Below, piece by piece: positions 22,367-32,590 of a stretch of DNA of 64,000 bases. Every line of letters starts with the position of its first letter. Position 1 is the stretch's first letter. The position numbers and the translations under genes were made by a program. The DNA is from Beverwykella pulmonaria (Eukaryota > Ascomycota > Dothideomycetes > Pleosporales > Melanommataceae): contig BCHH01000003.1 in the NCBI GenBank assembly GCA_001599595.1, positions 2,292,263 through 2,356,262 of the forward strand, written 5' to 3'. Under the pieces are notes generated by a model, which had not been told where the DNA came from, did no database searches, and saw only the letters and a list, made by a program, of their open reading frames with translations.

Positions 22367-22954
22367 CTATAAAAACATCCCAGCCGCGGACCCAACCACT
22401 AGAATAGCAAACATGGCAATTCCAGCGCTCGAAACCTTCCCGCGCCCTACATATAACGCACTCGCAGCTGCCGTTGAACTCGAAGCACTTGCTCCACCCT
22501 TGGATTTTGTGTCATCGCCACCAGTCTTACTCGCCGTGGCCCCCGATCCACTCACAACCGCTGTTTCGTTCCGCTCAATCTCAAGATAATCGGGCTTACA
22601 CACCACGAGCGGCGCGCGTTTCTCCAAACAACTCATCAACTCTTGCCACGACTGGCCTTCTGCGACGCATGTCGCAGTGCACAGATCTGCGCCACCGAAA
22701 GCTTGAGGATAGGCGCCGTTGCAGCAGGCGTAGAGATCCCAGAACGCATGGTCTGAAACAGATTTTGAGTTACTGATGACGCATGCTGCTTTCAAGCCAA
22801 GGGGATTTTCGGGTATCGGGGGACAATTGTTGGCAGGAGGAAAAGGGTAGACGGTCGGAGAGCTAGTAGGTGTGGAGAATGGGATGGTGGATGTGCCGGT
22901 AAAGGTTGTAAAGGTAAAAGGGTAGGTTGTTGTTGGCACTGTTGTAGATGTCAT
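22367..22954 (-). CDS. Ser/Thr-rich putative cell-surface protein with C-terminal hydrophobic anchor
   Basis: Intronless, 195 aa. The N-terminus is a Thr/Ser/Pro-rich stretch (MTSTTVPTTTYPFTFTTF) without a classical signal peptide. The middle is a compact Cys-containing module with eight cysteines: NNCPPIPENPLGLKAACV, LYACCNGAYPQAFGGADLC, TCVAEGQSWQELMSCLEKR and VVCKPDYLEI. A Gly/Ser/Ala-rich linker follows, then a C-terminal hydrophobic segment (GIAMFAILVVGSAAGMFL) with almost nothing after it, as in GPI-anchored or tail-anchored proteins. The pattern resembles small conserved fungal surface proteins of unknown function. The absence of a leader suggests either a missed upstream exon or tail anchoring. 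Confidence 0.68.
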   Translation of the reverse strand: MTSTTVPTTTYPFTFTTFTGTSTIPFSTPTSSPTVYPFPPANNCPPIPENPLGLKAACVISNSKSVSDHAFWDLYACCNGAYPQAFGGADLCTATCVAEGQSWQELMSCLEKRAPLVVCKPDYLEIERNETAVVSGSGATASKTGGDDTKSKGGASASSSTAAASALYVGRGKVSSAGIAMFAILVVGSAAGMFL

Positions 22955-23252
22955 TGTCGAGTATTTGGTGGAGAGTTTTTTCGGGAAGCAGAATTATGGG
23001 GTGCTTGAAAGTGAGAGAGATTAGCCCCTTATAACCATCTACCTTTTTTAAGTGATGGATCGGAGTCACAATTTAAGATAATTCATCTAATAGCATACTA
23101 AACTCAAAGTGGAAGATTGCCGACGTGAACCAGGCGATCTAAGCCCGATACGGCAGATACGATAGGGCTGAAATCCTGGCCGGTGAATCCACTTCTATAT
23201 TAATCTCCAACGAAATAGTCATGTAAGCAGGGTGTGGATGAAAGGGTATTGA

Positions 23253-23700
23253 GCCGTAACGAAAAGCTACTTTGCCCGAAACCACCTCAGGCGATGGTTG
23301 AAAACTTGAATGCATGGTGCAGGGAAGGGGTCTTGGCTTCTCTTTCAGCTGCTTGCTTCGTCATCATCTAATATATTATATACTCAGTTGGAACCCATCA
23401 TTGAGGAAAACCAACACCTAGACGAACACCTAGCACCGACACAAACGAACACACGAAGAGGACCCCAGAAAAGGGGGGGGGCCACGATCGTTCTTCTGTT
23501 TTTTTGACACATATATATATCTTTTTTTCTTGAATACACACCGAAATTGCTGTTGAAGGCTACCAAACCTCATCTTCATCGTAAACGCGGTTCGAAAGTT
23601 GATATTCTCACCCCAGTGCATTGCTGCTTCGGACATCGCATGGCTGCGAGTTGCCTTTCCCCTGTGATTTCTATATCATCCCCTCATTCCACCACCGTAT
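23253..23700 (+). repeat. Dispersed repeat, copy B
   Basis: The partner of the repeat at 9136-9575, in the same orientation. It shares the CTACTTTGC block, the roughly 58-base GATGCATGGTGC...TTCGTCATCA block (23312-23370), a TATA-rich run after it, CA-rich leader-like sequence, and the CAGTGCATTG / TTCGGACATCGCAT block near 23615. A short frame MHGAGKGSWLLFQLLASSSS has a counterpart in copy A (MHGAGNGSWFLCQLLASSSL), but the frames diverge after that, so protein coding is doubtful. Confidence 0.6.
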
Positions 23701-23728
23701 CAAGAGGAGTATTATGTGTGATGTATGT

Positions 23729-23790
23729 ACAGCTGATATATATATGTATGACGGACTGATTGGTCAGTGGCATATACACGTGACTGTATA
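23729..23790 (+). mobile_element. MITE-like end sequence, copy 1
   Basis: The sequence around GCTGATATATATAT, CGGACTGATTGG, CAGTGGCATAT and ACGTGACTG recurs in reverse complement at 49737-49800 with only a few differences. Such a shared AT-rich end block at unrelated loci suggests the terminus of a small non-autonomous element. Confidence 0.45.
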
Positions 23791-23854
23791 GTGTCCTTTC
23801 CTGATCCTCAACTGCTTTTACTACTTCTATTCGCGTTTTAAATTTGCTAATGTT

Positions 23855-23967
23855 AAGGATGGGCGAGTGGCATACCCGAAAACACACCAAAAATCACGTA
23901 GAAAATTATAAACACTTAAAATATAAGATTTTTGGTGTGTTCCCCGGTGCGCCGCTCGCCCATCCTT
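23855..23967. repeat. Imperfect inverted repeat (foldback)
   Basis: The left arm at 23855-23893 begins AAGGATGGGCGAGTGGC and ends in ACACACCAAAAA. The right arm at 23929-23967 is its reverse complement with several mismatches (TTTTTGGTGTGT ... GCTCGCCCATCCT). Arms of about 38 bases surround a loop of about 35 AT-rich bases. A MITE-like hairpin or element end pair. Confidence 0.55.
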
Positions 23968-24620
23968 TACATTTACAGGCTTGTTTGAGATATTTCAAGC
24001 AACTGCTTATTTGTGCCCTTCAAGTGGTTAAGCGGAAGTGTTTCCGCACTAAGAAGTATATCCACTCCTGTGTCTCCACTCTCATATCAATATATGTATC
24101 AACAGTTGATAAGGAAAAGCTTTTACGCAGGGAAAGCCTACGCGTTCTACACAATCATGTACAACCTTGTCATGATAGCTACAAATCTTCTTCTTCTTCT
24201 CGGGCAAGGCGAAATTACAAGCTTTGGTCTTTTCCAACATTTAATATCAACATCAGTCAAGTACAAGTGTGCAACGATATAAGTAGGCCAATCCTTACTC
24301 AGCAGAATTGTGATGGTAGTTCTCGTGAATACAGTGCCAAGACATTAGTCTGTTTACACCCGACTGCCGACGCACCAACCACTACCGGTATTGCCAACCC
24401 TGCAAGGATGGCCCGGAGGAGAAGGTTGCTCGTGACATACACACCACAAGTAAATTTCCTAGAGGAACAGCATGAATAAGACAATTTCAAAAGCCCTCGG
24501 ATCCGAGTGCAACCGCCCTATTATCTTTTGCTACATGATAGAACTGCATGTAGATTTGTACCATAAGATAGGATTGTGCTTGACTACTGAAACGTGAACT
24601 TCCGACCGAGGCAGTCCTAT
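23968..24620. other. Intergenic, no supported gene
   Basis: A plus-strand frame covers 23844-24479 but begins inside the foldback and shows no domain or normal codon pattern, so it is not called. Nothing else is supported here. Confidence 0.35.
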
Positions 24621-24623
24621 CGT

Positions 24624-25107
24624 CTACTGGATTGGCTGTGGGCCACAGACTGCATCATCATAATGCCCTTGTCCGGCAGCTCGAATAGCATTTGCAACAT
24701 CAGTGTAAGTGCAAAAATTGTCGACATTGAAGTAAAGTTGGGCGGCAGGCCCACCATTGACGTAGTCGCATTGCCAGTTTGTGACAGAGCCGCTGCCACA
24801 CCGACCGCGAATGTTATCCAGGACTCCCCTGTGCAGTTGAATTGTTGTAAGCAGACTGCTGAATGATATACGGCGATGCCAAACAGAGATCGATAACGTA
24901 CCGTCCGCAGTCTTTATCTATGATTGTATCATCGGGAATGTATACTCCATATGACTGGAAGATGACGCGATCCAAAGCGGTGCATCGCAGACAGTTGGAA
25001 TCACTGGCTGAGCATGTTTGGCGTTCGACGATTTGATTCGCTGGAGTTGGAGCAGAGAGGCTAACAGTGGCGATGGCGGCCAACATGGCGACGGAGGTGA
25101 AATGCAT
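24624..25107 (-). CDS. Small 8-cysteine secreted protein, paralogue B
   Basis: Exons are 24902-25107 and 24624-24828 on the minus strand (136 aa), joined by a 73-base intron (GTACGT donor, TGCACAG acceptor). Splicing restores CGRGVLDNIRGRCG, identical in layout to the neighbour at 26021. The signal peptide is MHFTSVAMLAAIATVSLSAP. The mature part has eight cysteines: QTCSASDSNCLRCTALD, DKDCGR, GRCGSG, NWQCDY, NFCTYT and AVCGPQPIQ. The shared motif SYGVYIPDDTIIDKDCGR marks the family. Likely an extracellular effector-like or defence protein; the family is conserved in ascomycetes but I know no function for it. Confidence 0.85.
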
Positions 25108-26020
25108 GACGAGGGACAGATGTTAGAATTGGAACAGTGGTGTAATCGAGAAAGATGGATGTTGCGGATGTTATTGTATTTGACTGCAGCGAGACAGTCC
25201 TTTAAGTAAAATCCGGTAGACTGTGCAACTTGTGTGGAATGAGGTTGCGGCTATAAGCAATGCCGCCGATATGCAGGCATAAACAAGGCTTGTATCCCTT
25301 GCAAGACAGCCTTCTGAACCTAGTTGAATGCCCAGATTTGGCACCTCTTGCGAGGTGAGATCAAACATCCAATTCTAATGTTTGCAGACACATGAGCTGC
25401 GGTTCTAGCTATGGTTCGGATGCCAAGAGTAAGCCTCGTATTCGTCCGCGGCTGCATTGTTTCATCCGTCCATGCAGATCTGTAGCTCATTCTGTCTATT
25501 TAAGCCCCACAGCTGGCCTGAATTGGGCTGCGCCTTCTTCATCAATGTGGAGTCGGATGTTTCGCACATTCCATCCAATCAATCATCTTCTGATGTGCCT
25601 AGACGCCTACTTATAATGATCGCCCCCACGAAGCCAGCCACCGACACTAGGCAAGGCTCAGCCATCTCGATCAAGATGTGGGTTTCTGTAGGATTTTGGT
25701 ATTGTTTTGTGCTACGCCACAACATCATGGCCATTATTTTGGACCCATTTTGATCGCAACTTTTGCCAGTTGCAAGAGCTCACATCCCTAGCGCATTAAC
25801 CATCAGATCCTCCACATAGCCCTGTAAGACAGCTTCTAGGGCAGTAGATTGCGAGCTGCGCCGAAGTCAATCTTTCTATCACCTATACAGTTTCTGAGAT
25901 GAGCTATATAAATGCATTATTCTCTCCACCAAGAGGGATGCATCCACCGCACACAGTTTCAAAACCTTCATCAATTACTATCAACCTTCACGTGTCATAC
26001 ATCCTCTATCTAAGACCAAC
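25108..26020. promoter_or_regulatory. Shared divergent promoter region of the two secreted paralogues
   Basis: About 0.9 kb lies between the ATGs of paralogue B (-) and paralogue A (+). A TATATAAA box at 25905-25912 sits about 110 bases upstream of paralogue A. No supported gene lies between them. Confidence 0.5.
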
Positions 26021-26458
26021 ATGCATGTTGTCAATTCCATTCTCTCAGTTAGCGCTTTTCTTGCCATCTTTACCCCAGTTTCGGCAGCCCCAACCTCTTC
26101 CGCGAATGCCGGCTTGATTAATTCACTTGAAAAACGGGTCTGTTCCAGCGGCAACGCCGGTTGCCCCTACTGCACCTGGCAGAACAACTTCCTGTTCAAC
26201 TCATGGGGTGTCTACCTCCCTGACGATAAGTCTATTGATCTCGAATGCGGTCGCGGCGTTCTGGACAATATGCGTGGGCAGTGTGGGTCCATCACAAATT
26301 GGCAATGCGTCTACGACAATGATGGGGCAGGACCTGGTGCGTGGATGTATTTCAACACAATATCGGGATGCCTGGAGTACAGCGTAGAGGCTGCGTTGAA
26401 GGCGGCTGGTTCTGAGAAGAACATGTACCAGGATGTTGTTTGCGGGCCGGAGCCATGA
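26021..26458 (+). CDS. Small 8-cysteine secreted protein, paralogue A
   Basis: Single exon, 145 aa. The signal peptide is MHVVNSILSVSAFLAIFTPV, followed by a short propeptide ending in LEKR, a possible Kex2 site, directly before the first Cys. Eight cysteines occur in the same order as in paralogue B: RVCSSGNAGCPYCTWQ, DLECGRGVLDNMRGQCG, NWQCVYD, SGCLEYS and VVCGPEP. The motif SWGVYLPDDKSIDLECGRG is shared. Unlike paralogue B it has no intron and has an extra GAGPGAWMY segment. Probably four disulfides, secreted. Effector-like by size and Cys content; function unknown. Confidence 0.87.
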   Translation: MHVVNSILSVSAFLAIFTPVSAAPTSSANAGLINSLEKRVCSSGNAGCPYCTWQNNFLFNSWGVYLPDDKSIDLECGRGVLDNMRGQCGSITNWQCVYDNDGAGPGAWMYFNTISGCLEYSVEAALKAAGSEKNMYQDVVCGPEP

Positions 26459-27978
26459 TCTTGGGATGATGCTCTAGTAACCATGAGTAGAATTTTTGGG
26501 CAGCGAACACTTCAAACCTCTATATTACTTCGATTTTAGTTATTTATGCCCTAAGAAAAAAGATCTTGAAACAATGAGTATTGAAAGAGATTGTGCAAAA
26601 GGACTGATGTATGCATCGCCCTAACTCTGGGGCGAGAAATGCTAAAACTGAGTGAAATGTTACTTGCTGGACTACAGTTTAACGTCAGGTACCTTGGTAA
26701 GATCGTGAAATCATTGTTTACGAAATTATGCAGAACATTTCAGCGATTGAATGGCATATAAACAGTCAGTGTCTGGTCTTTGCCATAACTGCACTGCCTC
26801 AACCAGATATATTTGTAAACCTGCAGCAGCCACATTGATTAGTTGTCGACATGTAAGTCACAACGATATGTGGGTAAGATACAGTAGTGAATACTTTAAA
26901 CATATTGTGGAAGTAGTTTGCTAGTAAAATGTTGGAGTGCGCGGTCACGTTATATGGACGAGATAATAATGAGGGACTGAGTTGGTTTAGAAGCTATGGA
27001 AATCGACGAGCATATATATCCAGCCATGACTAATCGGGACATGTGACTAAGCGTACAGTACACGTGATATACCGTGATATAAAATCATAAAAGAAGTCGT
27101 CTATCTAGTGCTTAACCTTCTCCTAAATTCAGGTATTCCCAAATCGAATCGAAAATCCCCTGAACTCGATGCACAGCATCAGGAGGACTAACTACTCTAC
27201 ATCTATGCCCTCTATTAATTCCTAGCAATTGAAACGTCTCTTCACTACGAGACATCGGTTTCCTGGAAGATTACCCACTATGTTTCCAGAGGTGGAAGCT
27301 GACGTAATCGGCACTAAGCCCAATGTGGTGGACTCTGAATTAATTCATATCCATGATATTTTGACGTTGCTCTGTCATCGAACAGCAGAGGAGGGTATGA
27401 GAGTTATCTTGATATCCGAGATTTAAATTCCAGTTGACACGTATTTTCAATAACGAAAATAGTGCAATTCTTTATATAACCGACAAGTCTACACTGCAAG
27501 ATTGCAAATGGAGCAACCTTCACGTAGTCGCTCAGATGTTAAGTGGTGCTTCGTATGGAAATAATTCGCGGCGTTACTAGCGATTATCGCCTCACAATGT
27601 TGCTAAGGCCGAACTGGCTGTAGGTGAGATCAAGCGACCAACATGAGTTCTGGGCTTAAGAACGCTCCCGCCGGGCTGACTTGCTTTCCTACATCGATCT
27701 TCACTCCAACTGACACCCTCGTAATATTCCAACCCCAGTCAATCATCCTTCCATCATGATTGTGGCGGTCATATGAGCGGACTTTGTCCAAAGTCCTTGC
27801 ACGAAGGGCATGGAGATAAACGAAAACTCCGAGAGCATGCAGAAAACGAAAAACGCCGAGGTAATGTATGAAAATGGAAAAGAGATAAATTCAAGTCTGA
27901 AGGGACCGAAAAATAGCATCCAAGTATACTTAGACTCACATTTTGAATCCTAAGATTAACTTTGCTGGAACAAACATT
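26459..27978. other. Intergenic, no supported gene
   Basis: About 1.5 kb of AT-rich sequence. Only short frames are present and no RNA gene was recognised. The last 100-200 bases before 27979 presumably carry the promoter of the dehydrogenase gene. Confidence 0.4.
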
Positions 27979-29109
27979 ATGGACTCTCACTCTTTACCAT
28001 CAACTCAAACCGCTCTCGTACAAACAACCTACGCGCAACCCCTCGAGCTTAAGAAGATCCAAACCCCGAAGCCACTTCCGGGCACCGCAATTGTCAAGAT
28101 TCTAGCTGCACCTGTTATATCATATGCCAAACAAGTCTACGATGGGACGCGAAAGTATCCATACCCGACACCCTTTACTCCGGGCACCAGTGCAATTGGA
28201 CGCATTGCTGCGTTAGGCTTAGACTCTACCTCTCTCCGAATCGGCCAACTGGTCTATGTGAACTGCGTGATTCGAAGTCGAGACAACCCTAGCGACATAT
28301 TCTTAATGGGTCTACATCAAGGCGCCAGCGCAGGTTCAAAGAAGTTGATGGAAGAGGTATGGAGGGACGGGACGTGGGCAGAGTATTGTCGGGTTCCGCT
28401 CGAAAGTGTGTTATCGATGAACGAAGATCGTCTCCTTGGTGAGCTCGGCTATAGGGAAGCTGATCTCGCAACAATCGGCCAGTTCTTGGTTGCCTATGGT
28501 GGTTTAAGAGACATCGGTCTGCAGTCTGGGGAGACGATCGTAGTAGCTCCTGCTACGGGGGGGTTTGGTGGGGCAGCCGTTGTTGTTGCCCTTGCCATGG
28601 GAGCAAGTGTCATTGCCATGGGCCGGAACGAGACGGCCTTGGCTGAACTTGCGAGTCGATTTGAAGGACGAGTAAAAACAGTGAAGATGACAGAAGACGT
28701 GGCTGGAGATGCCGAAGAACTGAAAAAAGCAAGCGGAGGGCCGATTGATGCCGTCTTCGACATTCCGCCTCCGATGGCGGCGAAGTCTACCTATTTGAAG
28801 AGCTGCATCATCGCCATCAAGCACAGTGGCCGCATTAGTCTGATGGGTGGTATTTATGACGATATTCTCATTCCTTACAACCTGGTCGTACATAAAGATT
28901 TGGCTCTGAAAGGAAAGTGGATGTATGGAAGGGAGGAAATCAAGACGCTCATCAAAATGGTGGAGAGTGGAGTCCTAAAAATTGGACGGCTTGCCGGTGT
29001 CGAAATTGTTGGTGATTTTACATTTGAAGAATGGAAGGAGGCTTTGGATGCTGCAAATGAACATGCGCGTTGGGGTAGCTCAGTTGTGATGCGACCATCG
29101 AGAAGTTAG
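27979..29109 (+). CDS. MDR-family (zinc-type alcohol dehydrogenase/quinone oxidoreductase-like) protein
   Basis: Intronless, 376 aa from the ATG at 27979 (MDSHSLPSTQTALVQTTYAQ); an in-frame ATG at 27943 adds 12 residues and is less likely. The N-terminal GroES-like half has FTPGTSAIGRIAALG and QLVYVNCVIRSRD. The Rossmann half has APATGGFGGAAVVVALAMGA, a dinucleotide-binding Gly-rich loop, then VIAMGRNETAL, where the Arg after Gly suits NADPH. The Cys ligands of zinc ADHs are not evident, so this is a zinc-independent reductase type. Fungal relatives include isopropanol-dehydrogenase-like and toxin- or secondary-metabolism reductases. Substrate unknown; no biosynthetic neighbours are seen. Confidence 0.87.
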   Translation: MDSHSLPSTQTALVQTTYAQPLELKKIQTPKPLPGTAIVKILAAPVISYAKQVYDGTRKYPYPTPFTPGTSAIGRIAALGLDSTSLRIGQLVYVNCVIRSRDNPSDIFLMGLHQGASAGSKKLMEEVWRDGTWAEYCRVPLESVLSMNEDRLLGELGYREADLATIGQFLVAYGGLRDIGLQSGETIVVAPATGGFGGAAVVVALAMGASVIAMGRNETALAELASRFEGRVKTVKMTEDVAGDAEELKKASGGPIDAVFDIPPPMAAKSTYLKSCIIAIKHSGRISLMGGIYDDILIPYNLVVHKDLALKGKWMYGREEIKTLIKMVESGVLKIGRLAGVEIVGDFTFEEWKEALDAANEHARWGSSVVMRPSRS

Positions 29110-31411
29110 ATTGAGCAAAGTCATGATATTTTGTTCCTCGCATGAACACAATAAACAAGCTTGTGTTATCTGTGGGCTTGCGCTTGTTTTTTTGTTTTGT
29201 TTGGAAAATGCACTAATATCAAAAGAAGATCACAATGTACAGTCACAATACTACAAGTTGACGAGTTGAACAATGGTATCTTGCGGAGCTTGCTCGTTTT
29301 GATAGCAGGATTTGCAGCTAGCTATCTTGACCGACATGGCGTCAGTAACAGAATTGTATGTGGAGGGGGGTGGGGGGGTTTCGGGGGGACGATTGAAGTC
29401 AAGCCCAAGGAGATATGGTGGTTAGTCGCAACTTGCACTCGTGATCCCTAGCCGTTCTTATCAGATTATTCTGCACAACCACAAATGAGCCGCACGCCTC
29501 GCCGATAATGCACGTCAGCGACAAAAGAAATCTTGTGCGTGCCTCACTGCCCAAAAAATGATCCCTGCATCGAGCTAAGTCCCACGCGGCCATCCTTGAA
29601 ACGCCCCATTCAACGCTACAACCCCTTTCATGAATGGGTTTGTAGTGGTGATAGTGCGTTTACATACAAATCGACCCTTTTCCATATAAAAGTTGTCCGT
29701 GCGGTGGCTCACGCTACAACTCGCTCATGAGGGTCTCTTGTACGTGGGAGGCCAAGATCTCCGAGAAGCTGTGAATCTAGTCTCGCCAGCCCGCCTCATA
29801 GTTTCAGCACAAAGGTCTAGGCGACTGGTTTTGAGGGCTGTCTTCAGCTCAGTCAAGGCCATCATTCTTTGTCTGCCTAACCGACCTGCAGGTGCACCCT
29901 TTCCATTAAGATAACTATTTTGGAAGTCCGACGTCAAATTCAGGATTAGTCGGCTACCTGCAGACGCATACAACACTGAGTTTTGGGCCTAAAGCATTCG
30001 ACTTCTCCTACAGGCCACAGCAGTGTGACAGCGGCCCGATGGCGGGCGCCTGGTTTCACACTCTGCTTTCCTGCGTATAAGTGGAGGATATTTCAGGCTC
30101 CTCACGATGCATATCACACAGCGCACACGACACATTGCCACAAATTTCGAGCCCCCACAAAATAAGCATAATCTGAACACTGTTTGCGCTCGTGGAGCGA
30201 CAGGATCGCAGGGCACGTCCTCGGCACGACCGGGGTCCGTCCCCGGACCAATTCGAAGCTTTCTCACCGGATCTTCAACCCTATCCCCGCGTCCCTTGCT
30301 GCGCATCCCGCTCACAACACATCATGGGGTGCATGCACGGCACAAACATGTCCCAGACATACCTTTCCATCCAAGGAAAATTAAGAGGAAAATCTTCACA
30401 TCGTAATTATAATATTTCCCTCTATAGGCAAACATCAGCAATCAGACCTACGGTATAACCAAGCCCTTCGGCAGATGGAATCTGAACAGCCGGCGTGCAT
30501 GACTTATTGGCAGGCTGAACGGCTCGGGTAACCCGCACATCCTATTCTAAGTCAGTGCGATACCGTAATTGGAAAATTTTCTTAGCGCCTGCGCCCCGGA
30601 TCCTAGGCGAGTTACAAACAGTTGGGACCTGCGTAAGAAGGTGCTCGCGCTACTAGGATTATCCTAGGCTAGGCTCCAGGGACTAATACGACTTCAGCCT
30701 TGATTGTGATTCTCTAAATCAATATCCTGTCTTCCCAAGCGCCAGGAGTCGGGCTACAGGAGAAATAACAGCAGACAATATGGACTTCCCGTGCCAGGTG
30801 TGCATTGTTCATGTCTGGACGCCTGGATACTGCCCAAGTGGGTTGACCAGACGCTTGGGGCTCGCTCGGGGGAATTGAAGATTGTTGCTTATGACACGAG
30901 CAGCAAACGTCCACTGCGAGGCATGACAGATCGCAACAGTCATGCCCACGCCCATCTCGGGGAACCTAGATGGTGCTCTAGGATTGATTGATACGCCATT
31001 CCTCGCCAGCACTGCTTTTCCCGTGCTACTCAAGTAGATCAGAGAGTGAGCAATTTCATACACTCACAGAAGGATTCACGGAGAAGCGCAGAATGAAGAG
31101 ACAAAGAGATGCTTTTATTGCGACAGAGACTTTCATAAGTTCGAAATTAAGTCTAATATCTAACCACCCCAAACCACCGCGCTGTCGGCACGCCAAACCA
31201 ATTGAGAAAGGGCCCGTAGGGGGTATAGCAGCAAACACCGCATTCCAGTAGAAAATGCACAAAGTAAAAAGAAAATGGAAACCTTGACGAGGAATAAACT
31301 CGCTCAATCAAGCGTTGCTCCAGACGAGACCATGCCTCGCCTCTTCTCATCCCCAGTCATTATGCGAACCGTGAGATGACATGCGAGATTCAAACAAATA
31401 AAAGGAACTGC
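29110..31411. other. Intergenic, no supported gene; G-rich tract inside
   Basis: About 2.3 kb without a convincing gene. It contains a G-rich tract at 29363-29388 (runs of 6, 7 and 6 G) and, at about 29680-29750, a sequence resembling the MITE-like element at 49.7 kb (GCGGTGGCTCACGC against GGCGGTGGCTCGCGC, followed by TCATGAGGG against TCATGGGAGGG). Confidence 0.4.
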
Positions 31412-32590
31412 TTAAACAAGAATGACACGCTTGGCAGCGGCCTTAGGAGACACGGGCTCGGCCTTGCGACGCTCCAGAACACCACCGCGCTTGACATAGC
31501 CGCTTGAGGGCTTGCCATAGCTCTCAACGGGCTCCTCGTAGTCGGAGGACGGATCAGGGCCGTGGGGCTTGGTGTGCGAAGGGTAGGAGTAGTCGGTGGG
31601 AGAAGGAACAGGGTAGGTGGAAGTCTGATGATAGCTGCAAGTGTACGGCTGGTGAGATTTGGTGATGGTGATGGTCTCCTTGGTGTGGTGGTAGACACCA
31701 GCGGGGTACTTGGTGGTGGTGGGGTAAGCAACCGTGGTGTCGTGATCATAGACGGTTGTGGTGGGCTTGACGATAGTGTACTTGCCGGGCTTGTGGCAGG
31801 TGACAGTTTTGGTGTGGATAACTGTCTTGGTCGAGTGTCCGTGAGTCTCATATGCACCATAGGGAACAGTGATGGTAGTAGGCTTCGTGACGTGGGTGTA
31901 CACACCACCATATGTGCAAGTCTTGTGGGCAGTCGCATGGTAGGTCGCCTCAGCGGCAACAGTGGTCGGATATGGCACAGTGATGTCGTTGGCGGGAACT
32001 GTGTAAACACCCGGAGCATCATAGGTGGTTACCGCTGGCTTGGGCGCACTGTAGGTGTAGGTGTGCTTGTAAGTGTGCCACTTGCCGCCGGAGTACTCCT
32101 TGACCTCAACTTCCTGCTCTTCCTTATCCTCGGTGTACTTCGGGTTTCCAGGGTATCCGGGGATGGCATGCGGGCCAAGGTGGTTGTACGGGACCTCATG
32201 GTACTCCTCGTGAAGTTCGTTCCAGGTCTTGGTGCTAGTGTAGTTGGACTTATGGCCGTAGTAGCCAGTGGGCTTAGCATAGCCGTACACAGGCTCGTTG
32301 TGAGTGATGGTCGTCTTGGTGTGGTAGACGGTCACGGGCTGGTCGGTCTTGGTGACAGTGATTTTGTTGCCATATCCGTCAGTGATCACGGTCGAGAGGT
32401 ACTCGTACTGAGACCATTTGCCGTTGCAAAAGGTGGGAATGGGCTGATACTGGGCAGTAACAGTGACCGGAGCATATCCATGTCCGGGATACACTGTGGT
32501 GTATCCGACCTTGGAGGTGGACAAGGGAGCCTTATAGCCGTAGTCGGCAGCAGCAGCACCAGCAAACAGGAGAGCGGCGGCGGTCTTCAT
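31412..32590 (-). CDS. Secreted Tyr/Thr-rich repetitive cell-wall protein
   Basis: Intronless, 392 aa with a signal peptide (MKTAAALLFAGAAAADYG). The body is rich in Tyr, Thr, Pro, His and Lys and built from diverged repeats with the theme T-x-T-(I/V)-T-(V/K)-x(n)-P-G-x-Y-x-x-x-K, for example TTITVPYGAYETHGHSTKT, VTCHKPGKYTIVKPTT, TTKYPAGVYHHTKETITI and DAPGVYTVPANDITVPYPTT. Few Cys. The C-terminus has dibasic sites (VKRGGV, LERRKAE, AAKRVILV), which may be Kex2-processed. Composition and repeats indicate a covalently bound or adhesive cell-wall protein. No catalytic domain. The opposite strand is also open across most of the gene but is a shadow. Confidence 0.8.
   Translation of the reverse strand: MKTAAALLFAGAAAADYGYKAPLSTSKVGYTTVYPGHGYAPVTVTAQYQPIPTFCNGKWSQYEYLSTVITDGYGNKITVTKTDQPVTVYHTKTTITHNEPVYGYAKPTGYYGHKSNYTSTKTWNELHEEYHEVPYNHLGPHAIPGYPGNPKYTEDKEEQEVEVKEYSGGKWHTYKHTYTYSAPKPAVTTYDAPGVYTVPANDITVPYPTTVAAEATYHATAHKTCTYGGVYTHVTKPTTITVPYGAYETHGHSTKTVIHTKTVTCHKPGKYTIVKPTTTVYDHDTTVAYPTTTKYPAGVYHHTKETITITKSHQPYTCSYHQTSTYPVPSPTDYSYPSHTKPHGPDPSSDYEEPVESYGKPSSGYVKRGGVLERRKAEPVSPKAAAKRVILV

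Noticed and set aside
23844..24479. Plus-strand open frame of 211 codons
   Set aside because: It starts inside a foldback repeat, has no domain or leader, and its composition looks random.
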